Below, one piece after another: positions 1-11,219 of a stretch of 24,638 nt of DNA. Position 1 is the first letter of the stretch. Each line of letters opens with the position of its first letter. Location of the stretch: the NCBI GenBank assembly GCA_003427395.1, contig BFEA01000128.1:171559-196196 (forward strand). Reading direction: 5' to 3'. The position numbers and the translations under genes were made by a program. Under the pieces are notes generated by a model, which ran no database searches, was not told the DNA's origin, and worked only from the letters and a program-made list of their open reading frames with translations. The stretch is from Chara braunii (lineage: Eukaryota; Streptophyta; Charophyceae; Charales; Characeae).

Positions 1-19
1 GGGGGTGGGGGGAATTGGG

Positions 20-1254
20 TTGTATGCTTCCTCATGCTGGAGATGAGGTCTGTCGGGGGTTGTGGTTTGGATTACAGTTTGTTTGTGAAGGCCTTTATTG
101 TGTTGTCGTAGCGGGTTGTGTTGTTGTTGGGGGGGGTGTTTGGTCTGGTTGGGGGGCTCTTAAAGATGAGGTCTGGCGGGGATCAGCAGCCTATTTCTTT
201 GTCTGACCTGATTTTCTTCGTATTGCTGCAACAGTTTTCCGTCATACAACTTTCCATCAGCATTCCGGCTCGAACACATAACACTTTCAGACTGGTCAAC
301 ACTGCGTGCCTCCTGGATGTTTCCGTCGGGCCAGCGGCACGGGTTGCGTGCCCCCCGTGATCACCAAATGAAATTGAATAACAGTCAACGTTGCACCCGT
401 CCATTTACATTTCATTTCACTTGGAGTCGTCCATTCCATCCAGCATGGTTCTGTTTAACAACACGGAGGCATTCGATGATAATTTCTAGGTTTATAGAAC
501 GTTGTACCCGTTTCTGGGCACTTGAGATTATTGTGGTTCCTTTGTGCCAAATCACAATATCCGCTCCTACCCCTCCTTCGGACAGTCCAGCTGTCTGCAT
601 GCAGCCACGAGACCATGTTTCATGCCCTTTAGCGTTAAGATATTCACAAGTCACTTGTACAACAGGATGTGACTGGGGTTGTATAAGGTCTGACAGCAAC
701 CTGTTTCTTTGTCTGACCTGATTTTCTTCGTATTGCTCCAAAGGTTATTGTGGTTCCTTTGTGCCAAATCACAATATCCGCTCCTACGCCTCCTCCGGAC
801 AGTCCAACTGCTTGCATACAGCCAAGAGATCATGTTTCATGCCCTTTAGCGTTAAGATATTCACAAGTCACTTGTACAACGGGATGTGATTGGGGATGTA
901 TGCTTCCTCATCCTAGAGACGAGGTCTGTGGGGGGTTGTGGTTTGGAGTACAGTTTGTTTGTGAAGGTCTCTATTGTGTTATCGTAGCGGGCTATGTTGT
1001 TGGGGGGGGGGGGGGTTTGGTTTGGTTGGGGGGCTCTTAAAGATGAGGTCTGGCAAGGATCAACAACTTGTTTTTTGTCTGACCTGATTTTCTTCGTATT
1101 GCTCCAAAGGTTATTGTGGTTCCTTTGTGCCAAATCACATATCTGCTCCTACGCCTCTTCCGGACAGTCCAACTGCTTGCATGCAGCCACAAGACTATGT
1201 TTCATGCCCTTTAGCGTTAAGATATTCACAAGTCACATGTAGAACAGGATGTGG
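20..1254. repeat. Composite tandem repeat of two alternating blocks
   Basis: Two blocks alternate. Block X (about 145 bp) occurs three times, at 528-672, 745-888 and 1111-1253, each running from TTATTGTGGTTCC to GGATGTG. Block Y (about 210 bp) occurs at 20-225 and 895-1107, each running from TGTATGCTTCCTCAT through a G-rich stretch to TTTTCTTCGTATTGCT; a third Y at about 680-741 keeps only its right end. The copies are about 90% alike by eye, so the duplication is recent compared with other repeats here. Bases 226-527 interrupt the array with unrelated sequence. Short ORFs run through X and Y on both strands but their reading frames are not kept between copies. No protein family was recognised. 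The array may continue to the left of the window. Confidence 0.85.
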
Positions 1255-2650
1255 TCCCCACCCAGGGTGCACTTCCAATTCCAGGAACAGTCCTTGTTGA
1301 GCATGCGAACACAAACGTTAAGGGATTGGAACATGATTTGTGTGGATTGCAGTTAACCCCACAAAGTGTAGACCGCATGGGGATCTGGAAATGGTTTACC
1401 AGCATCATTTGGATCAACCGCAAAATTTTGACCCACCACACATAGATCACGTAGGTGATAGTGACTGACCACCAAATAGCCCAAGGCATTTTGGGCTTGC
1501 AGCACCATTCGGGTGATCTGCAAATTGTTGACTAACATCCCTCACACCAGTTTGAGATACTCGCCAATTTTTATGGTTTGAATGCAACTAATAAATGTCT
1601 TCACATTTTGCACCACATGTTTTATACACCGTTAAACTTCCTTGCAATTACCCTTCATCTTGATGCTGATTGCCGCCTACAGCCAGAGGATTGTAATTAT
1701 ATCAGGGAAAAAGTTTACTATTGTTGGCCTATAAGTCGCAATGAGGGACCGCCGACTTGAAATACGCCATGCTCAATCATTCCATATCCCACGACAGGTA
1801 CCTTTCAACACTCAACCATCTGGAGTAACCCATCTTAAGAGGCTAACTCCCTCTCGAATTCCTAACTATTCTCCTTGGCACATCCCCTACCTCCGCAGTC
1901 ATGCTACAATACAAGGACCATCACCCAACCCCCTGGCCATGGGGTCGGGGTGAGGCCACAATTATTGACTCTAGTGATAAGCAAGGTCCCGTTTACCCTA
2001 CCTAACTCACAGTGGAAGCATAGCCAAGAGACCGATTTTGCCACAAGCTTTCCTAAGCGGAGTCCATATTGCACATACCAGTTGTACTGGTTGCATTGCC
2101 CCGAAGGTACCCTGCCTCGATACACGTATGTGCCATTAACTTATCGTCAACAAATAAACATTCTCCCTTTGGACCGCGGCCATCTGTTCAGTATCCCCCC
2201 CACAGATACCCATGCCTCGGTGCATAATATGCCCGTTCATGAGCAAGGTTCCTCCTCTAGGCATCTGAAGAGACTGACTACGTATGTACTATGTAGTGAT
2301 TGAGCACTGAACGAGTTGTATGGTTATACGGTTGTAATACATGATTTCCCCAGACTAGTTGTATACTATGGAAACTTTGCAACCATCCCACATCTCTACC
2401 TGCATTGTACAAGGACCTTACACGACCATTTTACGTGCCTCTAACCACTTGGAGTTGTGGAATAACATCATTATGGTCCATGGCATGACTGATACTACTG
2501 ATTTCTTACATAATAATGTTGTTTTTTTGCCACACGAAACCGTCTGCAATTTCTTTTACGTTGAAGGAAATTCATGTGACGCTTATGCTGCACCAGGATA
2601 ATATATGGACACTCTTCTTTGCAAAACTATAAACACTGTTGACATGGTGT
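1255..2650. other. Unrecognised region, possibly degenerate coding DNA
   Basis: No gene can be supported. Base composition is balanced, and short overlapping ORFs lie on both strands (for example 1251-1445 plus against 1353-1538 minus, and 1875-2303 plus). Some have protein-like composition but none shows a known motif, a start context or exon borders I can defend. The stretch directly follows the composite repeat and could be the remains of a larger mobile element. Confidence 0.3.
2359..2601 (+). CDS. Hypothetical short ORF, doubtful
   Basis: An 80-codon ORF that I do not recognise. It has mixed, protein-like composition, no membrane segment and no motif. In the last third, runs such as NNVVFLPHETVCNFFYVEG look like folded-protein sequence, which is the only reason to list it. 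There is no in-frame partner upstream or downstream and no visible splice structure. It may be a chance ORF or a surviving piece of a decayed gene. Confidence 0.15.
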   Translation: MYTMETLQPSHISTCIVQGPYTTILRASNHLELWNNIIMVHGMTDTTDFLHNNVVFLPHETVCNFFYVEGNSCDAYAAPG

Positions 2651-3917
2651 CTGCATCATGTGAATAAAAAAATACATATTTTTTTATGTATTATCTAATA
2701 TTTTATAATAGAATTCATTCTTTTTATTTTATATTTGTACATAATAGAATAGAGATAGACCAATTTAGAGTAATTTAGAGGAATGTCCCTTTGAGTATCT
2801 ATTTTGTGGGCGAGGGCATTATACTAAATGCATGGTGTTTTTGGTGGTTCTTCTTTTGTGTTGGTCTGCAATCAACATGCCATTTATCCTAAGTGTATAT
2901 TGGGCATGCTCAATGCCAGTCATCGTGGCAGTTGTTATATTCATAATGCTCAGTTAGATTTTTCATATGTTCATCCACCTCATCCTTCCAATATATACCC
3001 TCTCTATCGTTAACGGCGGACTGATTTTGTATACTTTTATCATATTCCCTCTGCTTTCATCTTCATTTCACACTCCTTACTTTCCCTTACTTTCCTTTTG
3101 TCTTCCTTTGCGTTGTTTTTTCTCCCATATCTTGTCTCTGTTTATTTCCCCCCCTTTTACTCTGCTTCTCCTCACAACGTAGAAGTGGGTCGATATGGCA
3201 CACGGGGATGCGGGCAGCGAGCACTCAAGTTCATCAATGTGGCAAGCCTCGTACGTGAGAGTCACAGGGAGGGGGGAGTTAGAAGAAGAATGATAAAAAT
3301 AAATGGTTTCAGCATGCTCTTAATGTTGTCCTGCGCATTTTTATCATTTGTTTCGCGAAGTGTACTTTTTTAGTTCTTACATTTGTGACAATGCATATCG
3401 TCGCTTGAGGGTCTCTTAAAGATTGTTATGTTCGAGTCCCACTGATGCATCAGCAGGCTGAACCCCCTGCAATCTCCAAAGTCCCCTAACAGATGATAGT
3501 CAAAGTGATCACCCACCTTATTTTGTGACACCCTGAGGTGGGCACCAACCACTGCCCTCAAGGTATCTGTGACATAAACCAAAGCAAACTATCACACCCG
3601 CACCAGATGGAAAACTTTATAAACTAAAAAAAAACAAATCAAACTATCACACCCACACCAGATGGAAAACTTTACAAACTATGTTCACACCCTGTCATAA
3701 GCAATCAAAACACCCACAAACCTGTCACATCTAGAAAATTCACTTTAGACACGTCATTGGCACTAGAGGCACAGTATGGGGATATATATGACAACACTGA
3801 AGTAACATAAGCTTCAGACGGAATCCCTAGGAAACGGTGTCAGTAACTCCAACGGTAAATTTTAGGACAGTTATAAAATATGGCTACATGTTGTAGCACT
3901 CACAATTCTTACATACA
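2651..3917. other. Intergenic, with pyrimidine-rich tract and short direct repeat
   Basis: No gene is supported. Contents: an AT hairpin at 2671-2692 (AATACATA, 6 T, TATGTATT); a pyrimidine-rich tract at about 3035-3180; and a direct repeat described separately. A 70-codon minus ORF at 3370-3582 has protein-like composition but no recognisable motif. Confidence 0.4.
3585..3681. repeat. Direct repeat, two copies of about 42 bp
   Basis: CAAACTATCACACCC followed by CACCAGATGGAAAACTTTA and AAACTA occurs at 3585-3627 and again at 3640-3681. The copies are separated by an A-rich spacer of about 12 bp and differ at two positions. This is a simple local tandem duplication with period 55 bp. Confidence 0.9.
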
Positions 3918-4307
3918 ATGCCAAGAAATACGAAAGAAACTAGGTTCGCTAAAGAAGCGTGTGAAACGTCTCTATTAATCCTTCGCATACCTATTAAATT
4001 TAAAATGGGTGTGAGTGGATGGTATGTAAGCCATTTTTATGCATGCACAACGAATATGTTTGAGGACAGCATCGAGCTGCAAATTCGACCTGGCGGGGTT
4101 TATGTTATTTGTATTGTGGGGCAGAACTCTACTTTTCGTATATGCTCTTTTGAGCCAGAAGTCTGCCCAAATGTGCTCACTAAGCTTAATGGTCGTGTCA
4201 TTGTATCCATGTCCAAACTGAAGGAAATTTGCATGGCATATTTTGTAGATTTTATTAACTATCTAGCCATGAGAGCAGCACTGAACTCAAAACAAGGAGC
4301 TCAATAA
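3918..4307 (+). CDS. Orphan hypothetical protein, 129 aa
   Basis: I do not recognise this protein. It is the longest ORF in the first 16 kb, starts at an ATG and ends in TAA. It has a basic N-terminus (MPRNTKETRFAKEA), then alternating hydrophobic stretches (VYVICIVGQNSTFRIC, CMAYFVDFINYLAMRA) and six cysteines. There is no signal peptide or clear transmembrane helix. Amino-acid composition is balanced, unlike the low-complexity ORFs elsewhere in the AT-rich part. It ends just where the diverged tandem repeat array begins. It may be a genuine lineage-specific gene, an exon, or a chance ORF. No intron or promoter can be assigned. Confidence 0.3.
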   Translation: MPRNTKETRFAKEACETSLLILRIPIKFKMGVSGWYVSHFYACTTNMFEDSIELQIRPGGVYVICIVGQNSTFRICSFEPEVCPNVLTKLNGRVIVSMSKLKEICMAYFVDFINYLAMRAALNSKQGAQ

Positions 4308-4309
4308 CT

Positions 4310-6080
4310 TTCCATCTCATAATGGCATAGCACCTTATCATGACTGATGCAACGCTCAACAATACTTAACCCCTTTGTTCTCACTGCTCAAGTCAAGAGA
4401 AACTCCTTGCTCGAAGTACTCATTTTTTTATTTATTTAAGTCAAAGCACTTAGTCATCACGATTCCAACACTCATCGGTGTTTGACCCTGCTCTCGTTCC
4501 TCCTCAAGCTAAGAGGAGTTTCTTCTCCAAGCACTAGATTGACTGTAATTGACTCTCCGTACCCGAAAGTACTACCATGCTAGAAAACTTGAACTCCTTC
4601 GGTCGTTTTATGACAGCTCACAAAAAAATCAAAGTACACGCATGAGAAGTTGACAGTATTGTGTGATCGTATCCGCGCTTATTGCACGGTCAATCACACA
4701 ATTGCATTAGTCAATATCGTAAAATAAGATGCTTAATGATTTTACAACTCACAGTGGCATAACACCCCGTCATTGATATTGCAATACTCAAGAAGGACCA
4801 ACGCTTTTGTCCTTAATGGTCGAGCCAAAAGGATATACATGATTCAAATAGTTGTTTTTTTTTTACCTTACTCGCTTTACCTCTGAAATTACTACGACGC
4901 TAAAAAACTCTTACTCCTTTGGCCGCTTAGTGATGATGTTTAAAGCCAAAGGATGCACATTACAAACTAATGGCGTTGTATGTTAGCCGTTGTGATTTCT
5001 GCACAATCAATTGTACAGTTGTGAGAATCAATAACTCAAAAGAAGGTGTTGAAGGACTTTAACAAGCATAGCACCCCATCATCATTCTTGCAAAACTTCA
5101 ACAGTGGTTGACTTATCTGTTTTCATTGCTCAAGCAAAGAGGAGCTTCCTGCCCAAGTATTCATTTAGTCATTTTAGTTTAAACTACTACTACCATGCAG
5201 AAAACTTATGTTTTTTCAACCGTTTAGCGGCGACGCTCAGAATCAAGCCATATAATATCAGAAACTAATGACATTTTATATTCAACCCCACACTTAGTAC
5301 ACAACCGATCCTACCGTTGTTGTAATCAATAATGCAAAACAAGAAGCTAGAGTACTTTATATTGCATAGTAGCACAGTACCCTGTCATCATTGTTGCAAC
5401 ATTCAACAGCGCTTTACGCTCTCGGTTGCTTAGTGAATGCGCTCAAAATCAAAGCATGCGCATCATAAATTGATGGTATTATTATGTTGTATGATCGCCC
5501 CCTCATTTATTACACAGTGAATTTTATAATTGTTGCAGTCAATTACTGAATAAAAGGTGCTAAATGACTTAATATATCACAGTGGCATAGCACCCCGTCA
5601 TCACTCTTGCAACACTTAACAATGATCTACCCTTCTACCTTACTTCTCAAGCTATGATGAACTTCATGTTCCAAGTGCTTGTTTTTACCTAACTAACTAA
5701 TCGTACCTGTATTGTATGATCACCCCGCGATTACTGCATGACCAATTATATAATTGTAGGACTCAATAACTCTAAGCAAGGCATTAAAGGACTATCTTGT
5801 AGAAGGATATTACCTTATCATCACTATTGCAACATGCGACAGTGCTCAACCCTTCCGTTCAGATTGCTCAAATCGACCACAGCTTTGTGTTCCAAGTACT
5901 CGTTTTTATTTGTTGAACTTCTCATGCCTCAAACTGCTATCACGCTCGAACACTTTTATTCCTTCAACCACTTAGAGGCGGCGCTCAACCTTAAACATGT
6001 GCATCAGAAAGTGATGGTATAGTATGATCGCCTCGGCGTTTACTACTCGGTTGATTATACAATTGTTGGAATCCAAGGCA
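4310..6080. repeat. Highly diverged tandem repeat, about six copies
   Basis: A recurring block contains GCATAGCACC, then CATCAT..TTGCAA-CACT-AACA, then a CTCAAG..GAGG/AACT..CCAAGTACTC segment, then an ATGATCGC..TTATTGCAC..CAATTGT segment, and CAATAACTCAAAA..AGG. The GCATAGCACC-like marker falls near 4325, 4757, 5066, 5364, 5585 and 5801, giving spacings of about 430, 310, 300, 220 and 215 bp, so copies have lost internal parts. Identity between copies looks like 55-70%. Stops occur in all frames, so it is not coding. An old satellite-like array or the internal repeats of a large unknown element would both fit. Confidence 0.75.
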
Positions 6081-6818
6081 ATTGTTTGTTGGTGGTCAAG
6101 CTAGGTAGTTGGTATGTTGGTTCTCACTTGACAAAACATTTTTTGTGCCTCATTCAGTAGCAACAGAGTGATTAACTACTTTTGGAGTTTAGAAGGTAAT
6201 GGGGAATGCTCTCGAGTAGAATGACATGTATGGTTGTTGCGTTAGTTAACAAGGGAGATAGGTGATAGTTGCATTAAGCAAATGCTCAACATCCCTCGAG
6301 GTCACCATATAAAGTTTGTCTAAACTCGAGATACACTTACAACCACTTCTCAATTTGTAAAATTACAATCAAAGCAATTGGTATACGAAACATTTATATG
6401 CTTTCCACATTGGATGTTATCTTCAGGGTTGCATTCATCATTTTTTCTTCTTCTTTCTTTTAAGTTTTAACCATACTTAACTGATCTACCAGTTCAAGGG
6501 GTATGAAAGACTGTCATGACTTATCCTCTCCTCATCATTGAATAAGAGAGTTTTATTGAATGGTAACTAAGTACGTAGGAAAAATGTTTCTTACTCTATT
6601 TTCACCATCTTTTTTTTTTTCCCCTTTCCTTTTGTTTTGTGATTCCCTCGACTTCTTAATTGTATAGATTTATTTCATCAGATTCTTCATACTAATTTTG
6701 CATTAAAATTGTCAACAGGTTCGTCATTACTAACTATGGCTACCAGAGTGGCCCAAGACCACTTGCCTCGCCGGGCCAAAAACAATAAACACTATATTAT
6801 ATATACATATTGTAAATC
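6081..6818. other. Intergenic, nothing recognised
   Basis: AT-rich DNA between the tandem array and the plastid insertion. Pyrimidine-rich runs occur near 6440-6470 and 6600-6630. No ORF of interest and no RNA gene is seen. Confidence 0.4.
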
Positions 6819-7044
6819 ATGATGGTATTTGAAGAATAAGCATCGGCTAACTCTGTGCTAGCAGCCGCGGTAAGACAGAGGATGCAAGCGTTATCCGGAA
6901 TGATTGGGCGTAAAGCGTCTGTAGGTGGCTTTTTCAGTCTGCTGTTAAAAACTAGGGCTTAACCCTAAACAGGCAGAAGAAACTTCTAAGCTGGAGTCCG
7001 GTAGAAAGACAGAGGGAATTTTCGGTGGAGCGGTGAAATGCGTA
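6819..7044 (+). pseudogene. Plastid 16S rRNA gene fragment in nuclear DNA
   Basis: The core of a small-subunit rRNA is unmistakable: GCAGCCGCGGTAA at about 6861, then GACAGAGGATGCAAGCG, TTATCCGGAATGATTGGGCG, TAAAGCGTCTGTAGGTGGC, and GGTGGAGCGGTGAAATGCGT at the right end. GACAGAGGATGCAAGCG and the GGTGGAGCGG form point to a green-lineage plastid, not mitochondria or ordinary bacteria. The fragment covers roughly E. coli positions 480-704 and is cut abruptly on both sides by unrelated AT-rich DNA, so it cannot be functional. The near-universal GTGCCAGCAGCC reads GTGCTAGCAGCC (position 519 C to T). The variable helix after GTAGGTGGC differs strongly from the usual plant sequence, yet several changes keep base pairing. 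An assembly artefact is possible but the flanks give no sign of one. Confidence 0.9.
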
Positions 7045-7474
7045 TTGTTGGCATGCCCCTAAAAGTGTGCATATTTTGCAAGATACCCCTAAAACATAAA
7101 TTTATGGTAAAATGCCTTTGAATTCTTCATTTGTCCATCTCGACAATGGACAATTGTCTAAATCCTGCTAACTTTGAAATTCAAGCCTCGTACACTTGTT
7201 TCCCCATTAAAATTTTCCAACATGGGTCCGACAACTAAAAGTACGGGGGTACATCAAGAAGTTGCATAGCGCTAGGCAGGGACATATGTAAAAGATGTTA
7301 GATCGAATTCACGAGTAAAGTATTTCATAAAGTTTAACGTTTGTGAGGACAATATTTTTTCATACCTTTGTGTTTTATGGGTTTCTGATGAAATAACCCA
7401 ACTTTCAGAGACATTTCAAAATCGTCTGAATTACTTTCATGTTCAAGTGCTCAAAAGGAAAGAAATGCAGCAAG

Positions 7475-7494
7475 ACACGTTCGGGTGAACGTGT
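7475..7494. repeat. Short perfect hairpin
   Basis: ACACGTTC, loop GGGT, GAACGTGT: a perfect 8-bp stem with a 4-base loop. The function is unknown. It stands out because the surroundings are AT-rich. Confidence 0.6.
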
Positions 7495-10288
7495 TGTCGT
7501 TCGTTGAACAGTGTGAAAGGCATGTTGTGACCTTAGGACAAAAGTTTTTTAGTTTATTTTTTTGCATCTTACAATGTTTTTTAAAGAGTTTTTGGATTTT
7601 TTTGTTGTTTTGTTGGGCACTTTGCTGGTCTTTGCACGACCGCATTGCCCGATCAAACAAAGCAATTTGAGCGACCGGGCTAATAGCCCATTATTAGTTT
7701 TATGTTATATGGGTTATTTGATTTCAATTATTCATTTAACCACAATATTTTTTTTATCTATTTATAAATTTTGTAAGATAGGATTTGTAAAAAAAACTAT
7801 GTCAGGAAGGGGGAAAAAAAAAAAAAAGGTCTTCATACGAAGGATTCTTAACAGTCCAATGACTTTACTATTCTTTGTCATATTTTGGTCGTGAACAGAC
7901 GAAATCCGCATAATACCTCATGTGCCATTTTTTTAAAGAATGATATAATATTTAGTGAAATACTATATAACTCATAAGTTATAATTCAATTGTTATGACG
8001 TTTAATATTTGGAATCGTTGATTATAACGAGTAAGATCCTCAAAGGTTACATGCTCAACAATCATTTTTATTTCTCTGATTGAAGATATAGGTAGATGTC
8101 ATTAAGAAACTAATGGTTGAATTAACTGAGTTTATTCCACCGACGCAATCGCGATTACAGCAATGTCAACATAAATAAAGATATTTAGTTCGATCGTCAC
8201 TATGTAAGGAGGTTCAATACAATTAATGTGAGTATCCCCTTAACTTTTCCATTATAAACCACAAAGTTGTTATTTTATTACATATAATAATAGTAAAAAG
8301 CAACGTTGTTCTTCAATTTTTACTTATGCGTTTAATTTGTTATCCTTACCTTGTAGGTGTGAATAATCTTGTAATTGTCTTGTCTCAAACAATGTTGAGT
8401 TATATATTAAACACCCTTCCACCCAACACCCAAAAACTTGTATCCTTGTAAGTCTGTGCTTGTTTGTACTAAGGGGTGACGACCGTTCGTTATCAACTGG
8501 TCCAATTATGCAATTTGAAAGCAGTAAGTATGATTTATTTATTTTTTTGAAAAAAAATCATGATGAATATTAAAAAATCAAGGATCTATATATTAGGTCA
8601 TTGATATTTCACTGAAAATTATCATCAAACTCAAAATATTATTTCGACCGTGAAATAAACGTGTTATACGATTTACGTCAATTCAACATATTTTTTATTT
8701 TTTTCATTGAACAATGTACTGACCGAGAGAAAAGTATCCCAACTTCAATGTTTTTTCGTGATCAGAAGAACGCGTGAAAATCTTAAAAAATTGACATCGG
8801 GAGGAGAACAATGTAGGTATTTTTTTTCTATGAACTATATTATAAAGGTTTGTCCCTTATTCTCGGACACATAAATCTTTGAGGTCATCTTTCTCAAAAT
8901 ATTTGAAGGCATTTTAATTGTCCGACTTTCGTTATTCCAAAAAATATGAAGTTTTTTTTTTTTTTTTCACAGCCCATCAATTTACAAAATGATATTGGTA
9001 TATTTTATCTATTGAAAAAGTGGTGTTTATGACATATTCTTTAATAATTGGTTATGCTCCATGATTGGGCGGTATATCCATCATTTCAAAATTTTGGGTC
9101 CCTCCATAAACATCCTAAGAGGAAAATTTACCCTTAGATTATAAAAGCCCTAACGCTCTATTTACGTCAAGTTCTCAACAATTTTCAACTTATAAAAAAA
9201 ATATTTCTTTCAATTTTTTTTAATAAAAATCTATATACACTTTTTTATGAGGGTCTACCCAACTTCTTACTATCTATGAACTATCGCCAACAAACCTTTT
9301 ACCGTGCATACAGGTTGGGTGAAGATCAAAAACATTTAAGAATAAACATATTTTAATCATCAAGTTCTCGTAGAATAGTTTCACATCTACAAATAATTGT
9401 TGAAACTTTTGTTGAAAGCAATCAATAAAATACAAGTATTGAATAGAAATCCGACAAACTTATACTTCTAAATGTAAATTTCATTATGTGAAATATCAAC
9501 AAAGATATTATAAACGTATCGTATAAAAATACTTGTTGTTTTCTGACTATTATGCGGATGCATGTCATTTCTCTTGTTTCATACTACCATTAAAATTCTT
9601 ATGCGTTCCTTAGTAAATTGCATGCAACTCTTGTATTTGCACTATTTATATCATTATCAGTTATCACCCTTCGTGGGAAAAACATAGTATTCATTTTTTT
9701 ATGTGTGTTCTTAAAAAATTTATACACCTTATTTATAATAACGTCGGCAGAAGGTTTTTGAACCAAAAGTCTTCGAGAAATTACATATATAAAAACATAA
9801 TATAAAATACAAGTTTGGTAAATAACTCAATGCAATGTACAGTCGAGGAAGCGCAATACACAGGGTTTGGGTGACCGATAATCTATTGATAACAAAGTTG
9901 AAAGTAGCAAAAAAAATAAATTAACCAGTTTACATTATGAGAGTCACAACCAAAGAAACAAAAGGAGTCCAAAGGTTGTTAAGTCCTCAAAAACCAATAT
10001 CAGCATGCGACAAACATACCTTCATAAAATAAAATAAAAAATTACCAGAAAATTGACAATTTGAATAACTAAAGGAAAAAGATAAGCTATAACATAATCT
10101 TTAGGATGATGAAAATAAAAGTTATAGTTAAAGGACTACAATTCGGGGCATAAAGTCTGAAGGATGTTTAAACAATTATGCTTAAATAGTCATGAGACAC
10201 AACACTACCTCACTAAGAAAAATCAGAATAAGTTTCAGAGATGCAAGCAGTCGATGATATTCCCCCATAAGCGGAAAGAGACGACGAT

Positions 10289-10364
10289 GTCTACCATTAG
10301 ATTATTAACTTAAGACAAAGTTTAACAAACTAAGTATTGTAGGGTCTTAAGTTAATAGGTAGAC
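10289..10364. repeat. Inverted repeat of about 21 bp
   Basis: The left arm is GTCTACC, ATTAGATT, ATTAACTTAAGAC (10289-10316); the right arm is GTCTTAAGTTAATAGGTAGAC (10344-10364). Apart from an insertion in the left arm (ATTAGATT) the arms pair almost fully around a 27-base loop. It may be a remnant of a small foldback element or a structured transcript. No target duplication was identified. Confidence 0.65.
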
Positions 10365-10889
10365 ATTTTCGGAATAACTTGCAAACGAAGTTACGAGATA
10401 AAATATACCCCTTTAGGTAAGTAATCACTTAAATCTATCAAGATCACGTTTTGGTTAATCGCTCACTTCCCCCATTGTCTAAAATATGGTTTTCCTTAAC
10501 CTTCGATAAATATTAATCGACTGACAAAGTTCCACCTTATGAAAGCAATATTGCACCTTAAGAGACTCGGGTTGGCAGCAAATTGGTACAAACTGTAGCG
10601 ACCTCGCATCGTTTTAACGACAATGAAAAATTATTGTTGCAAGTGTTCCGACAAAAAATTCTGCATTATCGTTGAAATTGGGTTTCTTACCATTTCGTAA
10701 TCCGTGCTTGAGGCACTTAAAAAAATCATTTAGTTTGTCAAACATGGCCAATTATTTGGGATGATTGATCATTGATGAGATTATCACCCATCTTAAAAAA
10801 TGCCCCTTACCAAACAGATTAAGTGACCTGAAGAGATAAAGTAAAAATTATAGAACGAAAAAAACCTCAATTTAAATAAAAACACAGTT

Positions 10890-10907
10890 AAAAAAAAAAA
10901 AAAAAAA

Positions 10908-10963
<56 letters not shown>
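10890..10963. repeat. Poly(A) tract of about 74 bp
   Basis: Adenines almost throughout, interrupted once by TT at 10911-10912. No retroposon body could be identified next to it, so it is listed as a homopolymer and not as an element tail. Confidence 0.9.
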
Positions 10964-10964
<1 letters not shown>

Positions 10965-11219
10965 AATAACATTAAAAAAAATAATAATAAAATAAAAGTA
11001 TTCTTTATCCATCTAATTTATAGCGGCGTATATACTCATCTTAGCTATGAATTAAGCGGAATAAGTAAAAAAATGTAAAATAACATCTTAGAAAAATAAA
11101 ACTTTGCGAATGATTTATCTTATTTTGCTAAGTCCTTTGAGTCGAGTTATGCCTAGGCATAACAATAGATTGAAAGAAAAATAGACAAAAAAAAAAAATG
11201 GAGTAATAAAAAATGAGGA

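Larger units (their letters stand above)
7045..11219. other. AT-rich intergenic DNA, no gene seen
   Basis: More than 4 kb with frequent stops in every frame, A/T homopolymers and no recognisable domain, RNA gene or element end. ORFs at 7451-7660 minus and 7485-7670 plus overlap on opposite strands in low-complexity sequence and are not credible. Small inverted repeats at 7475-7494 and 10289-10364 and an A tract at 10890-10963 are listed separately. Confidence 0.5.

Noticed and set aside
2671-2692. Hairpin AATACATA-TTTTTT-TATGTATT as a terminator
   Set aside because: AT-only hairpin in AT-rich eukaryotic DNA with no gene ending there; a chance palindrome is more likely.
3430-3440. GTTCGAGTCCC, a tRNA T-loop-like motif
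   Set aside because: No acceptor pairing, D-arm or anticodon arm could be placed around it, so a tRNA gene is not supported.
6819-7044. Bacterial contamination or a working rRNA gene
   Set aside because: Only about 226 bp of the gene are present, the sequence has green-plastid signatures, and both flanks are host-like AT-rich DNA.
7451-7670. Overlapping ORFs on opposite strands
   Set aside because: Both are low-complexity (F/L/C or K/Q-rich) and mirror each other across T/A runs.
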